The notes under the pieces were generated by a model. It did no database searches and was not told the origin of the DNA. It was given only the letters and a program-made list of their open reading frames with translations. Made by a program: the position numbers and the translations under genes. From Parcubacteria group bacterium RIFCSPLOWO2_01_FULL_48_18 (GTDB taxonomy: Bacteria; Patescibacteriota; Minisyncoccia; UBA6257; WO2-01-48-18), in assembly GCA_001824435.1 (NCBI GenBank), contig MHXH01000015.1, positions 1 through 41,293 of the forward strand: a stretch of DNA of 41,293 bases. Direction: 5' to 3'. Shown piece after piece: positions 15,827-23,873 of the stretch. The number at the start of each line of letters is the position of its first letter. The stretch's first letter is position 1.

Positions 15827-16138
15827 ATGGCTGATAAAAAGAATCTGTTTTTGGCACTAGCGATTTTGTCGGTTCTTGCATTGGGCGCCGGTTTTTGGTA
15901 TTGGCAGAAAAAAAGCGGAGACGATACTTCATCGATGAGTCCGGGGATTACGCCGCCTGTCGCGACCCCCTCGACGGAAGAATTATTATTGACTCCGGCA
16001 GAGGCGGAAGACACGCTCGGCGGACAGATTTTGGGGAAAACGCAAAACCCTATAAAAGGGGAACTTCCCCCGATAAACCCATTCGAGGAGGCACAAACCA
16101 ACCCGCTTAAAGATATTTATAGAAATCCTTTTGAATAG
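15827..16138 (+). CDS. small single-pass membrane or secreted protein
   Basis: 103 residues: one N-terminal hydrophobic segment (FLALAILSVLALGAGFWYW) after MADKKN, then a low-complexity Pro/Thr/Glu-rich part and the tail INPFEEAQTNPLKDIYRNPFE. That N-P-F/N-P-L tail resembles short proteins I associate with Parcubacteria; the function is unknown. I preferred the ATG at 15827 because the hydrophobic helix follows it directly and a TATACT box lies just upstream. The next gene starts right after the stop, so the two are likely co-expressed. Confidence 0.65.
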   Translation: MADKKNLFLALAILSVLALGAGFWYWQKKSGDDTSSMSPGITPPVATPSTEELLLTPAEAEDTLGGQILGKTQNPIKGELPPINPFEEAQTNPLKDIYRNPFE

Positions 16139-16142
16139 AATT

Positions 16143-17933
16143 ATGTGTGAACGCCCCCACCATTTATTTATATCATTCATAATCGTAGCCGCAGCCCTGT
16201 TGGCCTCCTTTTCTCTTATCAGCCGGGCTACTTCGCCGCAAGATATTATTTTTCCTATCGTGGAGCTTGGCGGCTGCAACAGCGAAGCCGAGTGCCGGAT
16301 TTACTGCGACCAGCGCGACAGCGCCGATATTATTCGCGCGTGCCTCGCCTTTGCCAAAAAACATAATCTTCTCCCCGCAGACGTCATTGCGAGAGGAGAA
16401 AAGTTTGCTGATGTTGCCGCAGGCGGCGGACCCGGGGAATGCAAGGACGAAAAAACATGCGTCGCGTACTGCGAGAACATTGCCCACATTCAGGAGTGCG
16501 TTTCATTTGTAGAAAAATACGACCTTTTGCCTGAAGATGAACTTACCGAGATTAAAAATATCGCATCCGCTCTCAAGGCCGGAGCAAAGCTGCCCGGCGA
16601 CTGCACCGGGAAGGAAAACTGCTTGGCGTATTGCGAAAACCCGGCTCATATTGACGAATGTTTGGCTTTTGCCGAAAAAGCCGGATTTATTTCCGGAGAA
16701 GAGCTTGCCGAGGCAAAAAAGGTAGCTCCTTTCTTGAAGCGCGGCGAAACGCCCGGCGGCTGCAAATCAAAAGCAGAATGCGAGGCATACTGCGGATACC
16801 CTGATCATGTTGACGAATGTATAAGTTTTGCCGAGAAACTTGGTCTTATGAGCGCGAGAGAAGCCGAACTTATTAAGAAAGCTGCAGGCAAATCTCCGGG
16901 CGATTGCGCGCGCGGGTCAAGAAACCCCGAAGAAGCTCAAGTTAAATGCGTGGCCTTTTGCAATAAAGAGGAAAATCGCCAAACCTGTTTCAAGTTCGCG
17001 GTAGAGATGGGCCTAATGACCGTCGAAGAAGCTTCGCAAATCGGCCTTTACTCCGATTTTCAGGCATGCTATGCGATTACAACTCCCAAAATACGCCAGT
17101 GCATTGATAAGAATCTCGGACAGGATGTTTTGAAAAAGTTGTTGAAGGGCCAAATGGCGTTTCGGCTTGATGAACTGGAAGAAATGATGGCAAAGATCAG
17201 GAATGCCCGTGATTGCACGAACCGTTACGCCGACGCGCAACTCCAGACCTTTACCGACGATCCGGACGCCCTCGCCTGCCTGGATTCGGAACTAGGAAAG
17301 GATTTTATTGACCGGATCAAATCTGGCCGGGTAGCATGCGGTGATGCTTCAATATTCCAGAAGAAAATTGCCGATTGCATGGGGGGAAAACTTGGCAAAA
17401 AACTTGATCAATGTTTCAATCTCGGCTGTTCCGAAATGAAAACCTGTATTCAGAAATTCCAAAAACAGTCGGATGAGCCCATCGGAGAGGAGCCGATAGA
17501 TATTGATCCTTCGTGGAAAGATAAAATAAGCACCGAGCTGAATGCTTGCGTTGTCGAAGATATTCGTTCTTGTCTTGCCAAAGATTGCTCCGAAATGCTC
17601 GTATGCATCGATAAGCATGGAGAAGCGCCCAAAGGAGGAGCTATGCTAGACTCGTCGCTTGAGGCGGAGATAACCGTTAAAGTTGCCGCGTGCGCCAAGC
17701 AAGGCGCAGCGTTGCCCCTCGGAGGACAATCGCAGACACCGGAATATAAAGCGCCGCAGTACCAAGCGCCGGAGTACCCTCAATATCCTCAAGCCCCCGG
17801 AGGTTCGACATATGAGATTCCAGTTACTCCGGAACTCTGCGCCAACTTTGCCAGCGTCCCGGTATGTTCTTACGCCGGACCTTCGGATTCTCAAAACTAT
17901 CAACTTTGCAAGAAGTGCTATCCGGATAGATAG
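16143..17933 (+). CDS. secreted cysteine-rich repeat protein
   Basis: 596 residues with an N-terminal signal or anchor helix (about 6-30, LFISFIIVAAALLASFSLIS). Then come at least four tandem repeats of about 50 residues with the pattern G-x-C-x5-C-x3-C-x8-C-x2-F-A, for example GECKDEKTCVAYCEN followed by ECVSF, each joined by a charged helix, plus a fifth degenerate copy. The second half has paired-Cys motifs, including CSEMKTCI and CSEMLVCI. The C-terminus is Pro/Tyr/Gln-rich (YKAPQYQAPEYPQYPQAP) and ends in a last Cys cluster. It is probably an extracellular disulfide-rich protein; function unknown. The ATG at 16143 is chosen; TTG 16131 is an alternative. Neither has a good Shine-Dalgarno. 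A terminator follows. Confidence 0.82.
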   Translation: MCERPHHLFISFIIVAAALLASFSLISRATSPQDIIFPIVELGGCNSEAECRIYCDQRDSADIIRACLAFAKKHNLLPADVIARGEKFADVAAGGGPGECKDEKTCVAYCENIAHIQECVSFVEKYDLLPEDELTEIKNIASALKAGAKLPGDCTGKENCLAYCENPAHIDECLAFAEKAGFISGEELAEAKKVAPFLKRGETPGGCKSKAECEAYCGYPDHVDECISFAEKLGLMSAREAELIKKAAGKSPGDCARGSRNPEEAQVKCVAFCNKEENRQTCFKFAVEMGLMTVEEASQIGLYSDFQACYAITTPKIRQCIDKNLGQDVLKKLLKGQMAFRLDELEEMMAKIRNARDCTNRYADAQLQTFTDDPDALACLDSELGKDFIDRIKSGRVACGDASIFQKKIADCMGGKLGKKLDQCFNLGCSEMKTCIQKFQKQSDEPIGEEPIDIDPSWKDKISTELNACVVEDIRSCLAKDCSEMLVCIDKHGEAPKGGAMLDSSLEAEITVKVAACAKQGAALPLGGQSQTPEYKAPQYQAPEYPQYPQAPGGSTYEIPVTPELCANFASVPVCSYAGPSDSQNYQLCKKCYPDR

Positions 17934-17983
17934 ATTACTCGCAAAACAAAACACTGCGTAGGGTTGTCTTGTTCTATATTGCA

Positions 17984-18010
17984 CGGCGTTGACACGCCGG
18001 AATTTTTTTG
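17984..18010 (+). terminator. terminator of the cysteine-rich gene, overlapping the next promoter
   Basis: CGGCGT, TGAC loop, ACGCCG (17984-17999) followed by GAATTTTTTT. The loop and T-run are also the -35 and spacer of the following promoter. Confidence 0.75.
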
Positions 18011-18016
18011 TATAAT
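17989..18016 (+). promoter_or_regulatory. strong promoter of the aldehyde dehydrogenase gene
   Basis: Perfect TTGACA (17989-17994), 16 bases, perfect TATAAT (18011-18016). It is superimposed on the terminator of the preceding gene. Confidence 0.88.
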
Positions 18017-18062
18017 GGAGTCAGCGCCTTGAAAGAACGTATAAAGAACCAAGGAGTCAAAT

Positions 18063-19655
18063 ATGGGAAATCCGGTTATCGTTTCAGAGCGTGCACCGGC
18101 TGTATCCGCTAGTTTGTATCAGGATGCTGATTTGAATGAAATTCAAGACGTGATTTCTCAAGCGCAATCTGCAGCTGAATATTGGCGGTATACAGATCCG
18201 CGGGAGCGTGCAAGGCGGTTAGTCAAGCTCGGCCGCGTGATTGATAAGCGTCGAGAGGAAATTGTTTCGGTTATGCAGCAGGAAATGGATAAGCCCTTGA
18301 TGGAATGTTGGGGAGACGAGCTCGGTATTGTGCTTGGCGCGTTATTGTATTGCGTCAGAAACGGACCGTCCATTCTGGTTGAGCGTTTACCGTCTACCAG
18401 GGCGCAGAAAAAAATGCTGCCCGGTTGTCGGACAACGTTATATCACGAACCTATGGGCAGCGGTATCGTCGTGCTTCAAACTCCATGGAACGTTCCTTTT
18501 CAGATTCCGATAAGCGATGCCGCAGAGGCTTTGATCAGCGGCAATACTGTCATTTTGAAACCTTCGGAATTTACTCCGCAAATCAATGCGTTGGTACGCG
18601 ATGTGGTTGAAGATGCAAAACTTGGCGATGTGTTCTTCCAGATTGAGGGCGGCGCTAAGACAAGCGAAGCCCTTCTTGCAGAGGTTCCCGAGCAGTCGCA
18701 TGTAACCTTTACCGGCAGTCCGGAGGTCGCCGAAATTATTCGGACAAAATGCGCGCAGCGAAACCTCTATGCGCATATCGAAGGCGGCGGCCTTGACGCG
18801 ATGCTCGTATTTCTTGATTCCGATTCCCCCCGGTCATTTGTTGAGCGGACTGTTAATGCAGCGGTCAATGGCAGATTCCGTAATTGCGGAAGAAACTGCA
18901 ACGGCGTCAAGCTTGTTGTCCTTGTCTGTAAAGACGAATCGTTTGCGAACACTTTTACGCGCATGGTTGCCGAGCGAGCAATGCGCCTTCGGAAAGGCGT
19001 AGATTACGGAAGGTTTGTTATGCCGTATCGCTCTCCAAGACATCTTGTTCTTCTTAAAGAACAGCTTCAGGACGCGGTTGATCGCGGTGCAGAGGTGTTT
19101 ACGGGAAATCACAAAGATGCGATGGAAGCAGATGAATATGTCCCTCCGGTTGTGCTCTATAATGTTAATCCGTCCATGCGGGTATTCAACGAAGAGACAT
19201 TTGGTCCCATCCTGCCGGTCTATCGCGTGCGCAGTCCGCAGGAAGCGATTGGCGTCGTCAACTCTTCAGCGTATAAGCTGGATGCCTATATCTTTACGAG
19301 AAATTCTCGGGAGGCTCATGAGATGCGCCAGAGGCTTAAAGTCGGCAACGTCGCAATCAATAATGTTCTGATTCAATACGCGTTTACGCAGGGTCCGTTT
19401 TCAGGCGCCGGCGGAAAGAGCGGAGAATCAAGTAGGCATGGCCCCCAGGGAATCTTACGGTATACTCGGCCGCAATTCGTGGTGGAATCTCGCTTGCTTT
19501 CGGAAAATGAAAATCACTGGTTCCCGTACGATGGAGATGTGGAATTATTTGGAACGAAGCTGCGGTTGAGCGAGAAACTTCGACTGTCAAAGCTCGTTGG
19601 ATTAAAGTTTGCGGTATCCAATTTCTTGGGTAAACCCTTCAGGCCGAGGGCTTGA
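18063..19655 (+). CDS. NAD(P)-dependent aldehyde dehydrogenase
   Basis: ALDH-superfamily enzyme of 530 residues that oxidises an aldehyde to an acid or acyl product. The key residues are in place: PWNVPF with Asn143, ILKPSE with Lys166, FTGSPEV, the general base Glu240 (HIEGGG), catalytic Cys279 in FRNCGRNCNG (the usual G-Q-x-C reads G-R-N-C here) and EETFGPILPV near 380. AAGGAG precedes the ATG. It is a single gene with a near-consensus promoter, implying high expression. The C-terminal 70 residues (ENHWFPYDGDVELFG onward) extend beyond a minimal ALDH. The aldehyde is not predictable; succinate-semialdehyde-like members are one option. Confidence 0.9.
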   Translation: MGNPVIVSERAPAVSASLYQDADLNEIQDVISQAQSAAEYWRYTDPRERARRLVKLGRVIDKRREEIVSVMQQEMDKPLMECWGDELGIVLGALLYCVRNGPSILVERLPSTRAQKKMLPGCRTTLYHEPMGSGIVVLQTPWNVPFQIPISDAAEALISGNTVILKPSEFTPQINALVRDVVEDAKLGDVFFQIEGGAKTSEALLAEVPEQSHVTFTGSPEVAEIIRTKCAQRNLYAHIEGGGLDAMLVFLDSDSPRSFVERTVNAAVNGRFRNCGRNCNGVKLVVLVCKDESFANTFTRMVAERAMRLRKGVDYGRFVMPYRSPRHLVLLKEQLQDAVDRGAEVFTGNHKDAMEADEYVPPVVLYNVNPSMRVFNEETFGPILPVYRVRSPQEAIGVVNSSAYKLDAYIFTRNSREAHEMRQRLKVGNVAINNVLIQYAFTQGPFSGAGGKSGESSRHGPQGILRYTRPQFVVESRLLSENENHWFPYDGDVELFGTKLRLSEKLRLSKLVGLKFAVSNFLGKPFRPRA

Positions 19656-19679
19656 CATGGGTCGCCTCCGCGTTATACT
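19652..19679 (+). promoter_or_regulatory. promoter of a small membrane protein gene
   Basis: TTGACA (19652-19657), 16 bases, TATACT (19674-19679). The -35 box contains the stop codon of the aldehyde dehydrogenase gene. Confidence 0.8.
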
Positions 19680-19721
19680 TGCAGTAGATTCCTTTTGTAC
19701 GCACCGGAAAGGGGAAGCGCG

Positions 19722-20081
19722 ATGAATCAGTTGGTATATCTGGGGTTTGTACTGTTCGGACTCGGATTTTCTTATGCGATCCAGTTCATTATGTACGAGA
19801 AGGGGACAACGACTTTGCCGTTTTATCAGACGATGGGTATTCTTTACGGATTGGCAGTCGTTCTTGGCGTTCTCGTTGCCGCGTTATCAAAACAGTTGAG
19901 CATGACGGCAAAGATACTGCTGTGTATTGGTGTAGGGGTTGTGGCGTGGGTGTGCGCGGTTTCCTGGAATGAGTTTACCAGGTTCGGGCAAGTCTTGTTT
20001 CTTGCCGCTTATCTGTTGGTTGGGTATAGCATGGTGAGGTTTTTCCCCTCTGGTGAAAGCAATAAAATTCAAGAAGAATAA
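19722..20081 (+). CDS. hypothetical four-helix membrane protein
   Basis: 119 residues, nearly all hydrophobic, with four predicted helices (about 4-20, 35-53, 62-80 and 87-105) and a short charged tail (GESNKIQEE). The ATG at 19722 is preferred to 19695 because GGAAAGGGGAAG lies upstream at the right distance. It is not recognised. The gene has its own promoter and terminator. Confidence 0.75.
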   Translation: MNQLVYLGFVLFGLGFSYAIQFIMYEKGTTTLPFYQTMGILYGLAVVLGVLVAALSKQLSMTAKILLCIGVGVVAWVCAVSWNEFTRFGQVLFLAAYLLVGYSMVRFFPSGESNKIQEE

Positions 20082-20089
20082 GCGTACGG

Positions 20090-20116
20090 CCCCGAATGGT
20101 TTTCGGGGTTTTGTTA
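20090..20116 (+). terminator. rho-independent terminator
   Basis: CCCCGAA (20090-20096), 5-base loop, TTCGGGG (20102-20108), then TTTTGTT. Confidence 0.85.
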
Positions 20117-20131
20117 TTGTGGATTAGTCTT

Positions 20132-20159
20132 TTGACAGAAACGCGCAAATCGTTAGAAT
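20132..20159 (+). promoter_or_regulatory. promoter of the 298-aa membrane protein gene
   Basis: TTGACA (20132-20137), 16 bases, TAGAAT (20154-20159). Like the two promoters before it, it uses a 16-base spacer. Confidence 0.75.
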
Positions 20160-20207
20160 AAGGATAGGCTACGCAGCATTGAAAATCGGCAATAAGGGGG
20201 AGTTTAT

Positions 20208-21104
20208 ATGATGATCCGTTCGCCTCCGTTTGCGAGGGGGGTTATTGACTTTTTTAGGCGTTTTGATGAAGCGCCCCTCTCGAAATCCTATCTGGTGGCA
20301 ATGATTGTTATAGGAACGCTGCTTTGGATTGACATGGCGGGTAAAGATATTAATTTGCCCATCGCTGGAGTCTTTAGCCTTGCAGCTGCATATGCGGCAA
20401 GCAGAGCCATTTTGCTTCTCGTGCGGCAGTTTATATTGTGGCTTGTTTACGCCTTGCTTAGGCTTCTCGTGTGGTGTGAAGTTATCCCTGAATCTCATAT
20501 ACATGTGCCGAAACAGCTTGTTGATACATTCAACAAGGTTTTCGATAAGTGGTTGAACGTTATTCTGTTTTTCTTTTGGATTTCTTTCTTCTCCGGTTTT
20601 TTCTATTCATCAGTTATATCCGGAGATTGGCCTTCTGCCGGGAAAGGAATTCCTTCTGCCTGTTTTGGTTATGTGCATCAACACCATTGGCAATGGGGGT
20701 CACTACTCTCTGCGCTTACTTTTATCGCCCTTGCCACTCGGAGCGTCGCTTGGCTTAAGCGGTACGGGAATATATGTTTTGCTGTCGGGTTGTTTCTTTT
20801 CTTGCTTGTCGGCATTTTCTTTGGGGTCCACGGGTGGTTTACGTCCAAGAGCGGATTCTGGCTTGTGTTCGGTATTTTGGGGATTTATTCTCTGGCGACG
20901 GGCGTACTGTTTCGTTCCAAAGAAGTAATCTCTCGCTGGTACCGTCTTTTCCTTGTTGCCAGCTTGGGCATTGCGCTCGGTGTCGCGTTTCAAGGTCTTT
21001 TTATTGGTGTATTTAGAAATTTCCCCGGCGCCCTTATTACGTGGGATAAAGAGGGGTGCACGGCCCGCCAACCGTCGGCTTTTATATCAGATCCCAAACA
21101 ATGA
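20208..21104 (+). CDS. hypothetical multi-pass membrane protein
   Basis: 298 residues with about seven hydrophobic segments, including LVAMIVIGTLLWIDMAG, VILFFFWISFFSGFFYSSV and ICFAVGLFLFLLVGIFFG. A loop containing YVHQHHWQWG is rich in His and Trp. I do not recognise a family. Two adjacent ATGs (20208, 20211) follow a GGGGGAG sequence; the first is taken. The gene is monocistronic and followed by a large structured element with a T-run. Confidence 0.72.
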   Translation: MMIRSPPFARGVIDFFRRFDEAPLSKSYLVAMIVIGTLLWIDMAGKDINLPIAGVFSLAAAYAASRAILLLVRQFILWLVYALLRLLVWCEVIPESHIHVPKQLVDTFNKVFDKWLNVILFFFWISFFSGFFYSSVISGDWPSAGKGIPSACFGYVHQHHWQWGSLLSALTFIALATRSVAWLKRYGNICFAVGLFLFLLVGIFFGVHGWFTSKSGFWLVFGILGIYSLATGVLFRSKEVISRWYRLFLVASLGIALGVAFQGLFIGVFRNFPGALITWDKEGCTARQPSAFISDPKQ

Positions 21105-21106
21105 AG

Positions 21107-21238
21107 CCCGTCTTATGAACCCCGTTACAAGGTGGCCACTAGCTTACGCTAGTGGTATTTTATCGGTCAGAATTCAATTCATCCATAGGCTCACGTTCCG
21201 TGGTTTTTTTGTAACGGGGTGAACAAGGCGGGTTTTTT
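21107..21238 (+). terminator. large multi-stem structured element ending in a T-run
   Basis: Nested inverted repeats: outer stem CCCGTCTT/AAGGCGGG (21107-21114, 21225-21232, one G-U pair); 10-base perfect stem ACCCCGTTAC/GTAACGGGGT (21119-21128, 21211-21220); inner hairpin CCACTAGC/GCTAGTGG (21136-21155); and a small CACG/CGTG hairpin (21192-21202). Six T's follow the outer stem, so it can terminate the preceding gene. The complexity is more than a terminator needs; see findings. Confidence 0.7.
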
Positions 21239-21329
21239 GCAAAAATCAAGTTACAATCCGGAAATCACAGCTTTCAGGCCGAGGAAGAAATACGATATAA
21301 TAGATGAAAGATATTGAAAAGGGGATTCT

Positions 21330-21836
21330 ATGATGCTGGCTACTCATGCTGTTGCCGGAGCGGCGGCGGCGCTTATTGTCCGATCTAATCCTATACTTGG
21401 TTTTTTCGTTGCATGCGCAAGCCATTTTCTGTTGGACGCCATACCCCATTGGGATTACCCGATTCGTTCTCTTGAACATGATCCAAAGACGCTCCGCGGC
21501 ATTCGAATCAGCTTTGATAGGCTTTTTGTAAAGGACTTTTTTCGCGCAGGAGTAGATGCGTCTATTGGCGCCGCGCTCTCCTTCGCGATTATCCGTCCTG
21601 CGGACGGCTATACGGCCTTGATTGCTTCGCTCGGAATCATTGGGGGTATGATTCCGGATTTTCTTCAACTTGTGTATTATGCATTGAAGCGGGAACCGTT
21701 TATCAGCATTCAGCGATTTCATTCGTGGACGCATTCGGATATTCGACTATACGGCACGCATAACATTGTAGGAATAGGATCGCAGATTGTTCTCATGCTC
21801 CTTATCAGTTTTTCCATGTTTAATCTCGCTACTTAA
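21330..21836 (+). CDS. membrane protein resembling DUF457/YdjM metal-dependent hydrolases
   Basis: 168 residues with an N-terminal membrane segment carrying His6 (ATHAVAGAAAALIV), then ASHFLLDAIPHWDY (His32, Asp36, His40, Asp42), GGMIPDFLQ near 104-112 and RFHSWTH near 129-135. This spacing of His and Asp in and next to membrane helices resembles the YdjM/DUF457 'membrane-bound metal-dependent hydrolase' group; the activity is not proven for the family. Double ATG at 21330; AAAAGGGGA lies upstream. The next gene follows at 44 bases. Confidence 0.65.
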   Translation: MMLATHAVAGAAAALIVRSNPILGFFVACASHFLLDAIPHWDYPIRSLEHDPKTLRGIRISFDRLFVKDFFRAGVDASIGAALSFAIIRPADGYTALIASLGIIGGMIPDFLQLVYYALKREPFISIQRFHSWTHSDIRLYGTHNIVGIGSQIVLMLLISFSMFNLAT

Positions 21837-21880
21837 ATAAACGACGATCGTTGCATTTTTAAGTAGATGTTCATTGGTGT

Positions 21881-22252
21881 ATGTTTAAAGTTCCGCGCAA
21901 TGATCGATCTATCACATGGACGCAGCATGCGGTAATGAAGATGAAGCAGTATGCTCTTTCCGAGCAGCGGATCCGGCGGGTGCTCCGCGTGCCGAAACGT
22001 AAGGAAGAGGCCATTGTTCCGGGTTTGGTGGCGGTTATGCAGCCGGCAAGTTCAACTGCGAAACATCAAACCGAAATTTGGGTAATGTATAAACTGATTG
22101 CGAAGCAATCATCTGTGCAAAGAATGGCGTTGCAGAAACATCTGGCTAAAATAAAGATTATCTCCTGCTGGAGATATCCTGGGATTAGTCCCTTGCGCCA
22201 GCCGCCGCCGATTCCGGAAGACATATTGAAAGAAATACATCAATTGGTGTGA
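21881..22252 (+). CDS. small basic protein, DUF4258-like
   Basis: 123 residues, basic, no membrane segment. The start, ITWTQHAVMKMKQYALSEQRIRRVL, has the H-x3-K-M-x-x-Y pattern seen in DUF4258/RelE-like small proteins; the rest (EEAIVPGLVAVMQP, TEIWVMYKL, KIIISCWRYP-like segment) is compatible with a small toxin-like beta-sheet fold. I recall similar short proteins in Parcubacteria but cannot confirm a family. No antitoxin-like partner gene is adjacent, so a toxin role is only a possibility. Confidence 0.6.
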   Translation: MFKVPRNDRSITWTQHAVMKMKQYALSEQRIRRVLRVPKRKEEAIVPGLVAVMQPASSTAKHQTEIWVMYKLIAKQSSVQRMALQKHLAKIKIISCWRYPGISPLRQPPPIPEDILKEIHQLV

Positions 22253-22346
22253 AGATTATTTCGGGTAGTGCATGGCGTTGTCTATTGCGTGGAGCCATAA
22301 AGAAGGTTTGGGGCGATCGTATAATCTAAGTCGGCAAAAGAAAACA

Positions 22347-23315
22347 ATGAAATACCATTCCAACATATTGGAAACTATCGGGAACACGCCGCTGGTGAAA
22401 TTGAATAAAATCGCACAGGAGGTAAAGCCGCTGATTTTAGCCAAAGTCGAGTCGTTTAATCCTGCGGGTGGCGTCAAAGATAGAATTGCCGCTGCAATGA
22501 TTCTGGATGCCGAAGCGGAAGGATGGTTAAAACCGGGCGGAGTCATTGTGGAGCCGACATCGGGAAACACCGGCTTGGGATTGGCCTTGGTTGCAGCCCT
22601 CAGAGGATATCGCTTGGTGTGCGTGATGCCAGATAAAGTTAGCATGGAGAAAGAGCTTTTGCTCCGCGCGTATGGAGCTGAAGTGGTGCGGACACCAACC
22701 AATGTTGCGCCAGACGATCCGCGCAGTTATTACAAAGTTTCCGAAAGAATCGTGAAGGAAACGCCGAATTCCTTTTCGCCGAACCAGTATTCTAATCAAA
22801 AGAATCCTCAAGCGCACTATGAAACGACCGGTCCCGAAATCTGGCGCGATACGAACGGTAAGGTGACTCATTTCGTTGCCGGCATCGGCACCGGCGGAAC
22901 GATAACCGGAGCCAGTCGGTATTTGAAAACTAAGAATTCGGCTATCCGGGTGATCGGCGCAGATCCCGAGGGTTCTATCTATCACCATGTGTTCCGACAC
23001 GAAAAACCTCAAGCGCATCAATATAAAACCGAAGGCATCGGAGAAGATTTTATTCCCGGGACAATAGATCTTCGTCTTATCGATGATATTGTGATGGTAA
23101 ACGATAAAGATGCTTACCTGACTGCCCGGCGGTTGGTAAAAGAGGAAGGGATTTTAACAGGAAGCTCGGCCGGGACGGCAGTTTTTGTCGCCCTTGAGAT
23201 ATCAAAGGACCTTTCGGAGGAAGACATAGTTGTTGTGTTGCTTCCTGATACCGGAAGAAATTATCTAAGCACACTCTTCGATGATAACTGGATGAAAAAG
23301 AACAACCTTTTATAA
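22347..23315 (+). CDS. PLP-dependent cysteine synthase / cystathionine beta-synthase
   Basis: Fold-type II PLP enzyme of 322 residues that replaces the beta-substituent of serine or O-acetylserine with a thiol. Visible: ETIGNTPLVKLNK, the PLP lysine in FNPAGGVKDRIA, the substrate loop EPTSGNTGLGLAL, the phosphate-binding GIGTGGTITGASRYLK, and GSSAGTAVFVAL. The segment SPNQYSNQKNPQAHYETTGPE and the end LPDTGRNYLSTLFDDNWM look more like cystathionine beta-synthase than CysK. There is no C-terminal CBS-domain pair. The ATG at 22347 is the natural family start; the frame open from 22272 adds unrelated residues. No other sulfur-metabolism gene is nearby. Confidence 0.9.
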   Translation: MKYHSNILETIGNTPLVKLNKIAQEVKPLILAKVESFNPAGGVKDRIAAAMILDAEAEGWLKPGGVIVEPTSGNTGLGLALVAALRGYRLVCVMPDKVSMEKELLLRAYGAEVVRTPTNVAPDDPRSYYKVSERIVKETPNSFSPNQYSNQKNPQAHYETTGPEIWRDTNGKVTHFVAGIGTGGTITGASRYLKTKNSAIRVIGADPEGSIYHHVFRHEKPQAHQYKTEGIGEDFIPGTIDLRLIDDIVMVNDKDAYLTARRLVKEEGILTGSSAGTAVFVALEISKDLSEEDIVVVLLPDTGRNYLSTLFDDNWMKKNNLL

Positions 23316-23873
23316 ACCAGTACTTCATTAACTTAATTTTGCTTGCTCTATGACAAAAAAACGCTGTATGCATGGAACGTTTTGTGACGACGATGGTATC
23401 AAAATTAAGTCAACGTCAGCACTAGTCCTCCATTAATTTAATCCTCTCCGCCCATGTCCATATTGAAATCTCGCGTAATAATGCCATTATTTCTTCCACG
23501 CAGAGTGCCAGAATTAAATTAAAGGAGGACTAGCATCGGCGAATCGCTCTTTGTTACATTTCCCCGCACCAGAAAGCCCCAGACTCCTGTCTGGGGATGA
23601 AGGTGCTAAGCCCGAAGGGCTTTCGGTGCGGGGTTTCGCTCCGCGCCGAATCGAAAGAAGCCGCCGACTCCTGTCGGCGGAGCTTCACTATATAACCCAC
23701 AGTTCGCCCGCGCATTTATCCGTCTTCGCCCCGTACCATATGCAAGCTTAGGCATGAGGATGAATGCTGGGCGGATCCGCCGAAGCTTTAGCGAAGTCGT
23801 GTAAAGGCTACGACGGATTCCGCTCCGCGGTATCTCAAGGTAAAAAATACCGCGGGTGTAAACCCGCGGAGCT
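23316..23873. repeat. intergenic region packed with inverted repeats
   Basis: No convincing gene. Contents: inverted repeat ACTTAATTTTG/CAAAATTAAGT (23331-23341, 23400-23410); a second one with 20 of 21 matching bases (23422-23442, 23513-23533); hairpin CCCCAGAC-TCCT-GTCTGGGG (23577-23596) inside a longer stem (CCCCGCACC 23562-23570 with GGTGCGGGG 23625-23633); AAGCCC/GGGCTT (23608-23622); CCGCCGAC-TCCT-GTCGGCGG (23661-23680); and a GAAGCTTTAGCGAAG motif near 23787. Confidence 0.8.
23842..23869 (-). terminator. terminator of the KimA-like importer gene
   Basis: On the - strand CCGCGGGT (23869-23862), 4-base loop, ACCCGCGG (23857-23850), then TATTTTTTA. It lies immediately after the stop codon. 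Confidence 0.85.
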
